Shown here in pieces: positions 8,246 through 15,360 of a DNA stretch of 45,809 bases. Positions within the stretch are counted from its first letter, which is position 1, and each line of letters opens with the position of its first letter. The DNA lies in contig JALORE010000010.1 in the NCBI GenBank assembly GCA_025459125.1, positions 1-45,809 of the forward strand. Reading direction: 5' to 3'. The DNA comes from Planctomycetota bacterium. Its GTDB lineage: Bacteria; Planctomycetota; Phycisphaerae; Sedimentisphaerales; Anaerobacaceae. The position numbers were made by a program, and so were the translations under genes. The notes below the pieces were generated by a model. It did no database searches, was not told the DNA's origin, and saw nothing but the letters and a program-made list of their open reading frames with translations.

Positions 8246-9034
8246 TTAGAATTTCATTGTGCCTCCCCGGTCATGTCCCCCCTTCTCAGCGGTGCGGAGG
8301 AAATCGAGGCCTTGGGCCGTCAGGTGGAGGCTCTGCTCGGTCACTCGGATCAGGGCCAGGCGTGACAGCAGGTTGCGGATGGGCTCGTCGACGATCGCGC
8401 GGCTGAGCGAGTTGTCCTGATCCGCCGCAAGTTTGCACAGGAGCCGCGCCGCGACCCGAACCTCGGCGGGTTGCGGCGGGAACCACAACCACGAGGCCGA
8501 GAAAAGCTCGCGGTAGGCCGAGGTGATCAGGTTGGGGATGGCCAGCGCCAAAGCGGCCTTGGGGTTCTCCTCCCGCAAGGCATAGTCCGGCGGCAGGACC
8601 TGGCTGACAAAGCCGAGCGTCAAGAAACCCAGGACGGCATACGTCACACCGAACAGCCTGGGCCACGCGCGCGGCAGTGACGTGGCGTACGTCAGAACGA
8701 GCAGCACCACCAACAGGATCACGCCGAAGAGCCACATCTTCTCGAGCCGGAAGTCCTCCGTGGACGCGTTCGAGCCTCTTATCGTCGCGGCCACCATATA
8801 GGCCAGAAAGAAATTCAGAGCCGTGTAGAACGTCATGGTGTCCAGGTCCAACTGACTTGCCCCCTGGTAGTTATGGACGATGTAGGCCGCCACAAACACG
8901 GCAAATACGGCGCCAATCACGGCAAACGCCGGCGTGCACAACACGGTCAGGAGCGTGTACTCCAGGGCCTTACGCCGCTCACTGTTCAGTGTGGCCTCCA
9001 GACGGCGTGTTACGGTCTCGATCTCCGGTTCCAT
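8246..9034 (-). CDS. Uncharacterised membrane protein with C-terminal soluble domain
   Basis: A 262-residue protein not assigned to a family. Four to five hydrophobic segments are visible: TVLCTPAFAVIGAVFAVFVA, FYTALNFFLAYMVAATI, MWLFGVILLVVLLVLTYATS and FGVTYAVLGFLTLGFVSQV. Residues about 165-262 are soluble and end in a winged-helix-like pattern (NLLSRLALIRVTEQSLHLTA), with AARLLCKLAADQDNSLSRA before it. The N-terminal 25 residues are charged and helical. It is encoded just upstream of the CPBP protease and about 170 bp downstream of an AbrB-type gene on the same strand. A membrane-anchored regulator is possible but unproven. Confidence 0.65.
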   Translation of the reverse strand: MEPEIETVTRRLEATLNSERRKALEYTLLTVLCTPAFAVIGAVFAVFVAAYIVHNYQGASQLDLDTMTFYTALNFFLAYMVAATIRGSNASTEDFRLEKMWLFGVILLVVLLVLTYATSLPRAWPRLFGVTYAVLGFLTLGFVSQVLPPDYALREENPKAALALAIPNLITSAYRELFSASWLWFPPQPAEVRVAARLLCKLAADQDNSLSRAIVDEPIRNLLSRLALIRVTEQSLHLTAQGLDFLRTAEKGGHDRGGTMKF

Positions 9035-9203
9035 CCCGCTCCCTTGCCCTACAGACGTACGATGTCACGCCGGCCGTGCGTGCGCACTACGTCAGACCTG
9101 CGCCGGCGCCCCCGGCTCAGGCAACATCTTACGCCGGCCTCGGCCGCAAGGCTATCTACTTCTTCACGAACCAGACACGACCAATCCGCTCCAAGCGTGA
9201 GAT

Positions 9204-9410
9204 TCACGCGCGATCCTTCTCCCGGCGGATGTCCGTCTCGATGCCCCGGAGAGACCCTCTCGTGCTCTTGATCTCCCGTACCGGCACGAATTCGATACGG
9301 TCGGGGAAGTGCAGAACCTGCAACCGCTGTCCGGGCCGGATCCCCAGTTCCTCCCGGACTTCCTTGGAAAGGACAACCCGGTACTTCGACGAAACCTTGA
9401 CCGTGAGCAT
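9204..9410 (-). CDS. AbrB/MazE-type swapped-hairpin protein, solitary
   Basis: A 68-residue protein starting MLTVKVSSKYRVVLSKE at 9410, eight bases after AAGGA. The pattern VSSKYRVVLSKEVREELGI followed by RPGQRLQVL is the AbrB/SpoVT swapped-hairpin DNA-binding domain of MazE/VapB antitoxins and transition-state regulators. Its basic tail (GIETDIRREKDRA) would carry the toxin-neutralising part in an antitoxin. No PIN, MazF or other small toxin gene lies directly downstream: the next minus-strand gene is the membrane protein at 8246-9034. It is therefore an orphan antitoxin or a small transcription regulator. The frame is open far upstream, but that stretch is not protein-like. Confidence 0.8.
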   Translation of the reverse strand: MLTVKVSSKYRVVLSKEVREELGIRPGQRLQVLHFPDRIEFVPVREIKSTRGSLRGIETDIRREKDRA

Positions 9411-9594
9411 ATACTCATCCTTATGTGAATCCACTTTACGATGAAATATCTCGATCGAATCTGTGGATGTCACGCAACCGGAGACGCCAGCAGAAACCGA
9501 TTCCGTTGCGTGAGACCGGCTCGGGCCCGTGCGAATCACTCCCAGGATCGTTCCCCGCATGGGCGGACCCGGCTGCGCCGGAAGACTCTCAAAA

Positions 9595-9608
9595 CCGCCT
9601 GAAGGCGG
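9595..9608. terminator. GC hairpin after the 9623 gene
   Basis: CCGCCT/GAAGGCGG forms a short GC-rich hairpin 15 bp beyond the stop of the minus-strand gene at 9623. No T-run follows, so it may be a dispersed hairpin repeat rather than an intrinsic terminator. Confidence 0.4.
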
Positions 9609-9622
9609 AACTCCGAACGAAT

Positions 9623-10024
9623 TCAGATCGCCAGGTACTCCAGGATGTGCAGCAGGCGGGGATAGTACAGATGATAGCCCCAGATATTGTACCAGGCGGC
9701 CCAAGTGTACATGATGATCACCGGGATGAAGATGAAGACCGCCCAGCGGCGCAGGAAGACCGTCAGGGTGATGACAACGATGACCTGTACGGCTTTGCCG
9801 AACACCGGGCCAAGCACGGGCCCGAAGAACTGCGCGGCAAATCGCACCGTCGGGTGCCACTCCCCCTCCGGACCCGTGGCCATCATGAAATGGATCGTCG
9901 AGGCCATGTCCGCCAGGGAAGCCAGCACCACCAGGATCAGGAAGATGCGGTACTCGTGCGCGTACCCCACCCAGTTTTCCCGCAGGCGGGTGACAATATC
10001 ATCCATCGATCGAAGCTGCGACAT
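9623..10024 (-). CDS. Small integral membrane protein
   Basis: A 133-residue protein, start chosen at MSQLRSMDDIVTRL (10024) with AGGA just before it; the longer open frame upstream is low quality. Three hydrophobic segments are visible: YRIFLILVVLASLADMAST, a central GPVLGPVFGKAVQVIVVITL, and WAVFIFIPVIIMYTWAAWYN, ending in an aromatic YHLYYPRLLHILEYLAI. It resembles small DUF5658-like membrane proteins in the ADMASTIHFM motif, but I do not make a firm family call. Function unknown. Confidence 0.65.
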   Translation of the reverse strand: MSQLRSMDDIVTRLRENWVGYAHEYRIFLILVVLASLADMASTIHFMMATGPEGEWHPTVRFAAQFFGPVLGPVFGKAVQVIVVITLTVFLRRWAVFIFIPVIIMYTWAAWYNIWGYHLYYPRLLHILEYLAI

Positions 10025-10396
10025 CTTCCTGGCCACGGTTCCCACATGCGCCTGACTGGTAATCCGCTTCGGGAAGGCGGCCCCCTTCCCGTCTTCTTCC
10101 CAGCGATTATCGACGCACGGGAACAGAATCCCACAGCCCGGGGCCGCGGTTTTGCCTGTATCCGGCAGGGCAAAGCACTTGCGTAGCACCACCCGCCCGG
10201 CAGTCAACGTGTCATCATGAGGCGGCGCGTCCGCCCTGTCAACAAGCAGGAATCATGGGCGGATGTTCGGATAGGTAATTCCCTCACCGCGGTCCCGCTC
10301 TCAGGCCGTGTCACATACGTAGTGCGAATTACGAGGAGAAACACCAGGATCGATTACGTGACGTGACTTCTGCTTAACACGGCTTGTGCCTTCGTC

Positions 10397-10693
10397 GTGC
10401 CGGCCTGCTTCCTCAGGTGGGGGCGGGGCCGGGCAAACGCGGAGCATTGGGCGCCGATGTTCAGAATCTGTGGCCTGGCTTCGACAATCGGCGGGTTCGC
10501 GATGGCTTTCACCTGGCCTATTTGCGCCCCGTTCAGCATGGCCTACAGCGAGATGTCCGTGCTGCTGGGCGTACTGTCTCTTGGGACGGCCTGGACGCTC
10601 GCCCGCGGGTGGAGCCTGCTGCCGGTGCCCGAGGAGATCCGGCTGCCGTTTGAGATCAACGTTTCGAAGATCATCGAGATGTACACCAGATAG
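10397..10693 (+). pseudogene. Membrane-protein C-terminal fragment (possible remnant)
   Basis: From a GTG at 10397 the frame encodes 98 residues with two hydrophobic helices (FRICGLASTIGGFAMAFTWP and MSVLLGVLSLGTAWTLARGW) and a sensible amphipathic end (IRLPFEINVSKIIEMYTR). No ribosome-binding site precedes it, and the sequence just upstream (FVVPACFLRW) looks like part of another helix, so I read this as the tail of a larger membrane protein whose front is lost; a genuine small protein is the alternative. The 370-bp stretch 10025-10396 otherwise holds nothing recognisable. Confidence 0.35.
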
Positions 10694-10696
10694 TAG

Positions 10697-10780
10697 GCAG
10701 TTGAGAGTTGACAGTTGTCAGTGGATAGCCGGCGGTTGAAAGCATGCTGTGATCTGTCAACTGACAACTGACCACCTGCA
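10697..10780. repeat. CAGTTGACAG-type dispersed repeat, intergenic copy
   Basis: Dense direct and inverted copies of AGTTGACAGTTGTCAGT and GATCTGTCAACTGACAACTG. The 14-mer GATCTGTCAACTGA recurs exactly inside the neighbouring gene at 11233, linking this repeat to the in-frame insertion at 11146-11262. Confidence 0.7.
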
Positions 10781-11929
10781 TTACCAGCAGTGCACGCGTC
10801 CCTTGAGCGGCCGGCGCTGCTGTACGGCTTGCACCGCCAGGTCGCGATCGAAGCCGATCAGGTTGATGCCCCGGTCCACCGTGCTGCGCAACAGCACCTC
10901 CACGTTGTTCAGGCCCGGCTGGGTCGTGTTGATAGCATACAGGCCCGGCAATTGCGCCATTCTGCCGATCAGGTGGTCCCCGCGCCCGCAGAAATGAATC
11001 GCGCCACCCCCCAGTTCCTCAAGCAATCGCTGGTCGAAGGGCCGGATGAACTCGTCGTACATTGCGGGCGACAGGTTGGTCGCCGCATCATTCCGCACCA
11101 TGATCCGGCCGCGGTGCAGCATCGACCAGTGGACGGCGCAGGAAGTGGTCGGTTGGCAGTTGGCAGTTGTCCGTTGCGATCCCTCAGCCAACTGCGATCT
11201 GGGAACTGGCGACTGTGAGCTGCGGTTACTACGATCTGTCAACTGAGAGCTGTCAACTGTCATCTCCTCCCACCGCTTCATGAACCGGACGTAGGTCTCG
11301 GTGATCAGCGCCAGGAACTCCCGCACGAGATCGGGCTTGTCGTACAGATCGACATAGAGCGAGCTGCCCCACAGCATCTCGCACACGTTGATCGGCCCCT
11401 GCAGATCGGGATGGTAGAGATGGACATGCCGCCGGAGACGCGGATAGTCCGCCAACAGCCGCACGAAGTACCGCCCCATCTCAAACGTCCGGGCACCCTG
11501 GCCGGCGTCCCGATCAGGTATACCCTTCGCTACGACGCGTTTCACCGCCTCGGCGCCGCCGTCCAGGGGCCGGCAGGCAGGGAGCGTGTCGATCTCCCGG
11601 TCCATGAGGAACCGCTCGCCGCCGAAGAGCGAGGGCAGAATCCCGGTGCCATAATTGCAGCGGACTGCCAGCAGCGCCCCCGTACCTTCGGCCAGCGCGT
11701 TGGAGCATAGTTCCAACTGCTGCAGGGCCATCGCCTCGAAATCCTCGAGGGCATCGTTGACCAGCACGTGCGGCCACGCCACCGACGGCGGCGCCGGCTC
11801 GGGTCTTCGGGGTGAGAAGACCTCCTCCCGGCATCGGCCGTCGGCGAAAGCCCGCCACTCGTCCCACAAGTTCTCCTCGACCTCCGGCGTCAGCCGGCGC
11901 TCCAGATCTTCCAGGTAGTTCTCAATCAT
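10781..11929 (-). CDS. Uroporphyrinogen decarboxylase-like / corrinoid methyltransferase-like protein with repeat insertion
   Basis: A 382-residue member of the UroD superfamily (TIM barrel), in the branch of corrinoid- or CoM-type methyltransferase-like proteins common in planctomycetes rather than heme-pathway HemE. Landmarks are LAVRCNYGTGILPSLFG, LYHPDLQGPINVCEMLWG, KPDLVREFLALITETYVRFM, AVHWSMLHRGRIMVRND and GGGAIHFCGRGDHLIG, the last providing the His/Cys pair often involved in metal binding. Residues about 223-261 (Ser/Thr/Gln/Asn-rich, for example SSQLTDRSNRSSQSPVPRSQ) do not look like the family and are encoded by repeat DNA (11146-11262), inserted between helix MKRWEE and strand AVHWSM without breaking the frame. 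The start ATG at 11929 has no strong ribosome-binding site. The protein may still fold, since the insertion falls in a loop. Confidence 0.8.
   Translation of the reverse strand: MIENYLEDLERRLTPEVEENLWDEWRAFADGRCREEVFSPRRPEPAPPSVAWPHVLVNDALEDFEAMALQQLELCSNALAEGTGALLAVRCNYGTGILPSLFGGERFLMDREIDTLPACRPLDGGAEAVKRVVAKGIPDRDAGQGARTFEMGRYFVRLLADYPRLRRHVHLYHPDLQGPINVCEMLWGSSLYVDLYDKPDLVREFLALITETYVRFMKRWEEMTVDSSQLTDRSNRSSQSPVPRSQLAEGSQRTTANCQPTTSCAVHWSMLHRGRIMVRNDAATNLSPAMYDEFIRPFDQRLLEELGGGAIHFCGRGDHLIGRMAQLPGLYAINTTQPGLNNVEVLLRSTVDRGINLIGFDRDLAVQAVQQRRPLKGRVHCW
11146..11262. repeat. CAGTTGACAG-type repeat inserted in frame in the UroD-like gene
   Basis: About 117 bp made of CAGTTGGCAGTTG, GATCTGTCAACTGA and AGCTGTCAACTGTC units in both orientations, matching the intergenic repeat at 10697-10780 and unlike the flanking coding sequence. 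The length is near a multiple of three and contains no stop in the gene's frame. Confidence 0.7.
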
Positions 11930-12041
11930 TTGCCATTTATGAACTATGAGTTACGAATTATGATCCACTATAATCAGCCGCGGATATGATCGTGCAGACG
12001 TCGCGTGGGATCAACCCTAATCCGGAAGAAAGGAGGCGGTC

Positions 12042-13907
12042 GTGAAGCGGACGATACTGTTGGGATTGCTGTTCTCGTGCGTTCTGGTGCTCTCGCTAAT
12101 GGCCCGAGGCGGCGAGTCTCGCAGGCTGGACATCTACTTCCTCGACATGGCCGGCGGGGCCTCGACGCTGATTGTGACGCCGCTGGGCGAGTCGGTCCTG
12201 ATCGACACCGGCTCGCTCCGCCCGGAGCACCGGGACGCCGACCGCATCCTCCGGGCTTGTCAGGACGCAGGCCTCACGCAGATTGACTATCTCGTCACAA
12301 CCCACTTCCATTCGGACCACTTCGGCGCCATCCTCGAAGTGACGCAGAGAATCCCGGTGAACTGCTTCTTCGACAAGGGCGCCCGCGCCCCTGCCGGGGA
12401 GGGCAACAACAAGCAGTCCCGAGAATTGTACGCTCGGTATGAGCAGGCAACCAAGGGCAATGTCAGGACCATTCGGGCCGGGGACGGCATCCCCCTGAAG
12501 AACGATCCCTCCGGCAAGCTGCCGACGATCCGCCTGCATTGTGTCGCTGCCGAGAAGAGGGTTGAGGGCTTCGCAGGGGACGTCGACGCGCCGATCGATG
12601 GCGCCGAGATGAAACCGCCCGACCAAACCGACAACGCCCGCAGCATCGCCCTGCTCCTGACCTATGGCCCTTTCAAGTTCTTTGCCGGCGGCGACATCAC
12701 CTGGAACGTGGAGCATCAGCTCGTCCACCCCGTCAACCGCATTGGCAAGGTGGACCTGTACCAGGTGGCGCATCACGGCCTGGACCTGAGCAACAATCCT
12801 CGCCTCCTCCGGGCCCTCGACCCCACGGTCGCGGTGGCCATGAACGGCCCGCGCAAAGGCGTCCAGGCCCGGACCTTTACCGACCTGACCGCCCTGCCCA
12901 ACCTCCAGGCCCTCTACCAGATCCACTACAACACCACCCGCCCCGACGAGGGCAACACCCGGCCGGAACTCATCGCCAGCCCCAGAGACAACCCTGACAA
13001 GGGCGAGTTCATCAAAGCTTCCGTCGATGCCCGCCAGGGAACGTTCGTTGTCCAGGTGGGCGCAACGGGTCCGCGACGCACGTTCGCCATCCAGCAATCT
13101 CCGCCGGATATAAGCCGATGCACGAGAATCGAGATCAGGTGGTCCGAACCGGTGCTGGAGACAGCCTACCCAGTCGCAGGCAACCACAAGTCGCTGAACA
13201 CGGCGGAAGCGGCGTACCTGGAATCGCTGCGACCTGCGGTCCTGGAGGACCCGACGCGCATCCACGCCCTGGCGGACAGCATCCGATCCGCGCAGTATCG
13301 GGGCGTACGGAGAGGTTTCCCCGCCATGAAGCCATTCGCCCACGTGGCCGGCTATCGCGATGGCAAGCTCCAGGAAAGCTTCACCATGTATGGCAGTCTG
13401 CTGATACATCAAGAGCGTCAGTTCGAGCATGAGAGGTATTTCTCCGGTCTCTGGGGCCTCACCCCAAATGAGAAGACACCGGAATTGCAGCCCTTCATCT
13501 TGCGCGTGGACTGCGCGGAGAAGGCGTCACAACTCGGTTGGTACTTCTGGGGACGGTCACTCGACAAGAAGGAATACCCGGACGCGGCCCGGTGGTGTGA
13601 TGCCATCACCCAGGACGACTTGTCGGCCGGTCGCCTAACGACGAAAGAAGAGGTGGCAAGCCAGTTCCGGTGCCCTGCGGCCGGGGAGGGCCGATGCCAT
13701 TACGCGCTGAATCCCAACTGCCGGTGGAAGTCCGCCGAAGATGTCGTCCTGCTGTTCGAAACGAAGGCCGGCTGGAACCAGCACGGCGGGCCGGAACTGT
13801 TCACGATTGACCATCATGACCCCAGGGGAGGCTGCGTCGTCCTGAATAACACCTCCGTGCAGTTCATCCGCTCTGAGCAGGGACTCCGACAACTGCGGTG
13901 GAAATAG
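12042..13907 (+). CDS. Secreted metallo-beta-lactamase-fold hydrolase (ComEC/Rec2-like) with C-terminal planctomycete extension
   Basis: A 621-residue protein. The GTG start at 12042 follows AAGGAGGCGGTC. Residues 1-24 are a signal peptide (ILLGLLFSCVLVLSL). The metallo-beta-lactamase domain, residues about 28-300, shows TTHFHSDHFGAI (metal ligands His88, His90, Asp92, His93), KFFAGGDITW (bridging Asp) and LYQVAHHGLDLSNN, the arrangement of ComEC-like hydrolases. Residues about 360-621 are a separate domain ending VVLLFETKAGWNQHGG, HDPRGGCVVLNNTSVQFI and LRQLRW; this resembles the H-x9-DG segment that closes many planctomycete prepilin-like DUF1559 proteins, though the DG is replaced by NN. 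The protein is probably extracytoplasmic; its substrate (nucleic acid or phosphoester) is unknown. It is transcribed away from the UroD-like gene and appears to be alone. Confidence 0.85.
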   Translation: MKRTILLGLLFSCVLVLSLMARGGESRRLDIYFLDMAGGASTLIVTPLGESVLIDTGSLRPEHRDADRILRACQDAGLTQIDYLVTTHFHSDHFGAILEVTQRIPVNCFFDKGARAPAGEGNNKQSRELYARYEQATKGNVRTIRAGDGIPLKNDPSGKLPTIRLHCVAAEKRVEGFAGDVDAPIDGAEMKPPDQTDNARSIALLLTYGPFKFFAGGDITWNVEHQLVHPVNRIGKVDLYQVAHHGLDLSNNPRLLRALDPTVAVAMNGPRKGVQARTFTDLTALPNLQALYQIHYNTTRPDEGNTRPELIASPRDNPDKGEFIKASVDARQGTFVVQVGATGPRRTFAIQQSPPDISRCTRIEIRWSEPVLETAYPVAGNHKSLNTAEAAYLESLRPAVLEDPTRIHALADSIRSAQYRGVRRGFPAMKPFAHVAGYRDGKLQESFTMYGSLLIHQERQFEHERYFSGLWGLTPNEKTPELQPFILRVDCAEKASQLGWYFWGRSLDKKEYPDAARWCDAITQDDLSAGRLTTKEEVASQFRCPAAGEGRCHYALNPNCRWKSAEDVVLLFETKAGWNQHGGPELFTIDHHDPRGGCVVLNNTSVQFIRSEQGLRQLRWK

Positions 13908-14045
13908 CCCGTGCGCCGTTCTCACCCATTGGTCTCCGGAGGCGGTTCATGGGCTGAAATTTTGGTAAGACGGCCCATACGCGGATTCCTGTGGAAGGAG
14001 TCTCACTTGAAGGCTGCGCCTTCTTGACTCGGCTCTGATCCGCTT

Positions 14046-14073
14046 GTGCCCGGTCTCTTGTCATTCCGGGCAC
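14046..14073. terminator. Hairpin in the intergenic region after the metallo-hydrolase gene
   Basis: GTGCCCGG (14046-14053) pairs with CCGGGCAC (14066-14073) around a 12-base loop. A smaller stem, AAGGCtgcGCCTT, precedes it at 14010-14022. The 13908-14222 interval has no supported gene; these hairpins may end transcription of the gene stopping at 13907. Confidence 0.4.
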
Positions 14074-14222
14074 GTGTGATCTTTCCAACCACACGCACGC
14101 TCCCAGGCATCCGGCTCCACGACCCCGTAGGCGTGGAACGGCCCACCGTCCCCGCCCCCTGAACCGCCTCTTCTCTTGGTGGGCTTTGATGGGTTGCAGG
14201 GCTATTTCGGCCCCGCTGTCAC

Positions 14223-14235
14223 GGGCGAAACGCCC
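14223..14235 (-). terminator. Short hairpin beyond the APH-like gene
   Basis: GGGCG-AAA-CGCCC lies directly after the minus-strand stop at 14239. The stem is short, with no marked T-run; it may belong to the GGGCnnnnGCCC hairpins scattered through the window. Confidence 0.35.
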
Positions 14236-14238
14236 ATG

Positions 14239-15267
14239 CTACGAAAGCATGACCTCGCGGAGCTCATGGCGGTGGCGACGGAGCCATTTGGTTTTGCGGA
14301 GGATCATCTGGAGGAAGTCCAGGCCCGAGTGGTTACCGAAGAAGCCCGTGGCGGCGACCGGCAGGACGGCCTCGGCGATCATCGTCTCGATCATCAGGTC
14401 CACCAGGCCGTAACGCTTGCGCTCGCTGAGTCGGACGATCTCGCGGTAGCCGGCCAGGAACTGGAAGAGCCGGCCCCGATCAAAGTGGGCGGGCCAGCGG
14501 GCCGGGTCCGGCTGGTCCGCGAGGATGGAGAACTGGAGCATGCCGTTGGCCAGGTCCGTGACCGGCGGTGCAACGCGAATCGAGTCGAAATCCACGACCG
14601 CCACGATCTGTTGGTCCGAGAATAACAGGTTGCCCGGATGCCAATCGCCGTGCACGACCTGGCGTTTCCAGGAGGCGAAACCCAGTTCGTTCACACGAAC
14701 GCTGGATTTGTCGTAACGCAGCAGTAGTTCCTCGGCGACAGTCTGAGCCTGGCAGGATGCCTCGGTGCGCTTGTCGCAGCAGATCAACTTCAGGTGCCGC
14801 CGGACCATTGCAGAATCATGAAAACACCAGGGCGATCTCTCGTCCCCGGCATTGAAATCGGCCAGATGCTTGTGGAGCAGAGCCAACTGGCGCCCGGCCT
14901 CCCGCGTGGCCTCGGCGGAGCCGTCATAGCGCGCGCCGGCGACGAAGCGAAAGAACTCGTAAATGTGGTTCTCCAGGCTCAGGGCGGTGGTTTGCTCGTG
15001 GGTCGTCAGCAGCAGGGACGTGACGGGAAAGGCCTTCTGGGCCAGGTGCCGTTGCACGCCGTGGGCAAAGGCGACACGCTGCTGGTCATCCCGGCCACGG
15101 GGGCGGCGCTTCAGCAGAAAGACCCCCTTGTCCGCGGTGACGATCACCTTGGGCGCCCGGCGGTTCCCCGCCGTCAGCGGCTTGACCCTATGCACGATCC
15201 CGATGTCATAGTGGCTCAAGACGCGAACCAGTTCCTCGGACGAAAAATTGGCTCCACCGCGGGGCAT
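14239..15267 (-). CDS. APH/CotS-family phosphotransferase
   Basis: A 342-residue protein of the aminoglycoside phosphotransferase / choline kinase / CotS superfamily. The N-lobe has a glycine-poor entry (VKPLTAGNRRAPKVIV) and KGVFLLKRRPRG with the ATP-contacting lysine. The catalytic loop VVHGDWHPGNLLF supplies the base Asp and Asn, and VVDFDSIRVAPPVTDLA holds the metal-binding Asp. ATREAGRQLALLHKHLADF is the usual helix before the C-lobe. Members phosphorylate small molecules (homoserine, choline, aminoglycosides, spore-coat-like targets); nothing nearby reveals the substrate. It follows the Ser/Thr kinase gene on the minus strand after a 93-bp gap with a hairpin, so readthrough cotranscription is possible. 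Confidence 0.85.
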   Translation of the reverse strand: MPRGGANFSSEELVRVLSHYDIGIVHRVKPLTAGNRRAPKVIVTADKGVFLLKRRPRGRDDQQRVAFAHGVQRHLAQKAFPVTSLLLTTHEQTTALSLENHIYEFFRFVAGARYDGSAEATREAGRQLALLHKHLADFNAGDERSPWCFHDSAMVRRHLKLICCDKRTEASCQAQTVAEELLLRYDKSSVRVNELGFASWKRQVVHGDWHPGNLLFSDQQIVAVVDFDSIRVAPPVTDLANGMLQFSILADQPDPARWPAHFDRGRLFQFLAGYREIVRLSERKRYGLVDLMIETMIAEAVLPVAATGFFGNHSGLDFLQMILRKTKWLRRHRHELREVMLS

Positions 15268-15308
15268 AAACCTCTATATCGGCACGCGCTCGGGGGAAGA
15301 TCTGTAAG

Positions 15309-15324
15309 ATGGGCTTCCGCCCAT
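15309..15324 (-). terminator. Hairpin between the Ser/Thr kinase and APH-like genes
   Basis: ATGGGC-ttcc-GCCCAT forms a 6-bp stem with a tetraloop in the 93-bp gap. The surrounding TGTAAGATGGGCTTCCGCCC resembles the left arm of the repeat at 42561-42586. Confidence 0.45.
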
Positions 15325-15360
15325 GCCGCCAGCTCCATCATTCCAACATCCCACCCCAAA

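Noticed and set aside
9204-9410. Toxin-antitoxin pair with the AbrB-type gene
   Set aside because: No PIN, MazF, RelE or similar small toxin is encoded within several hundred bases on either side.
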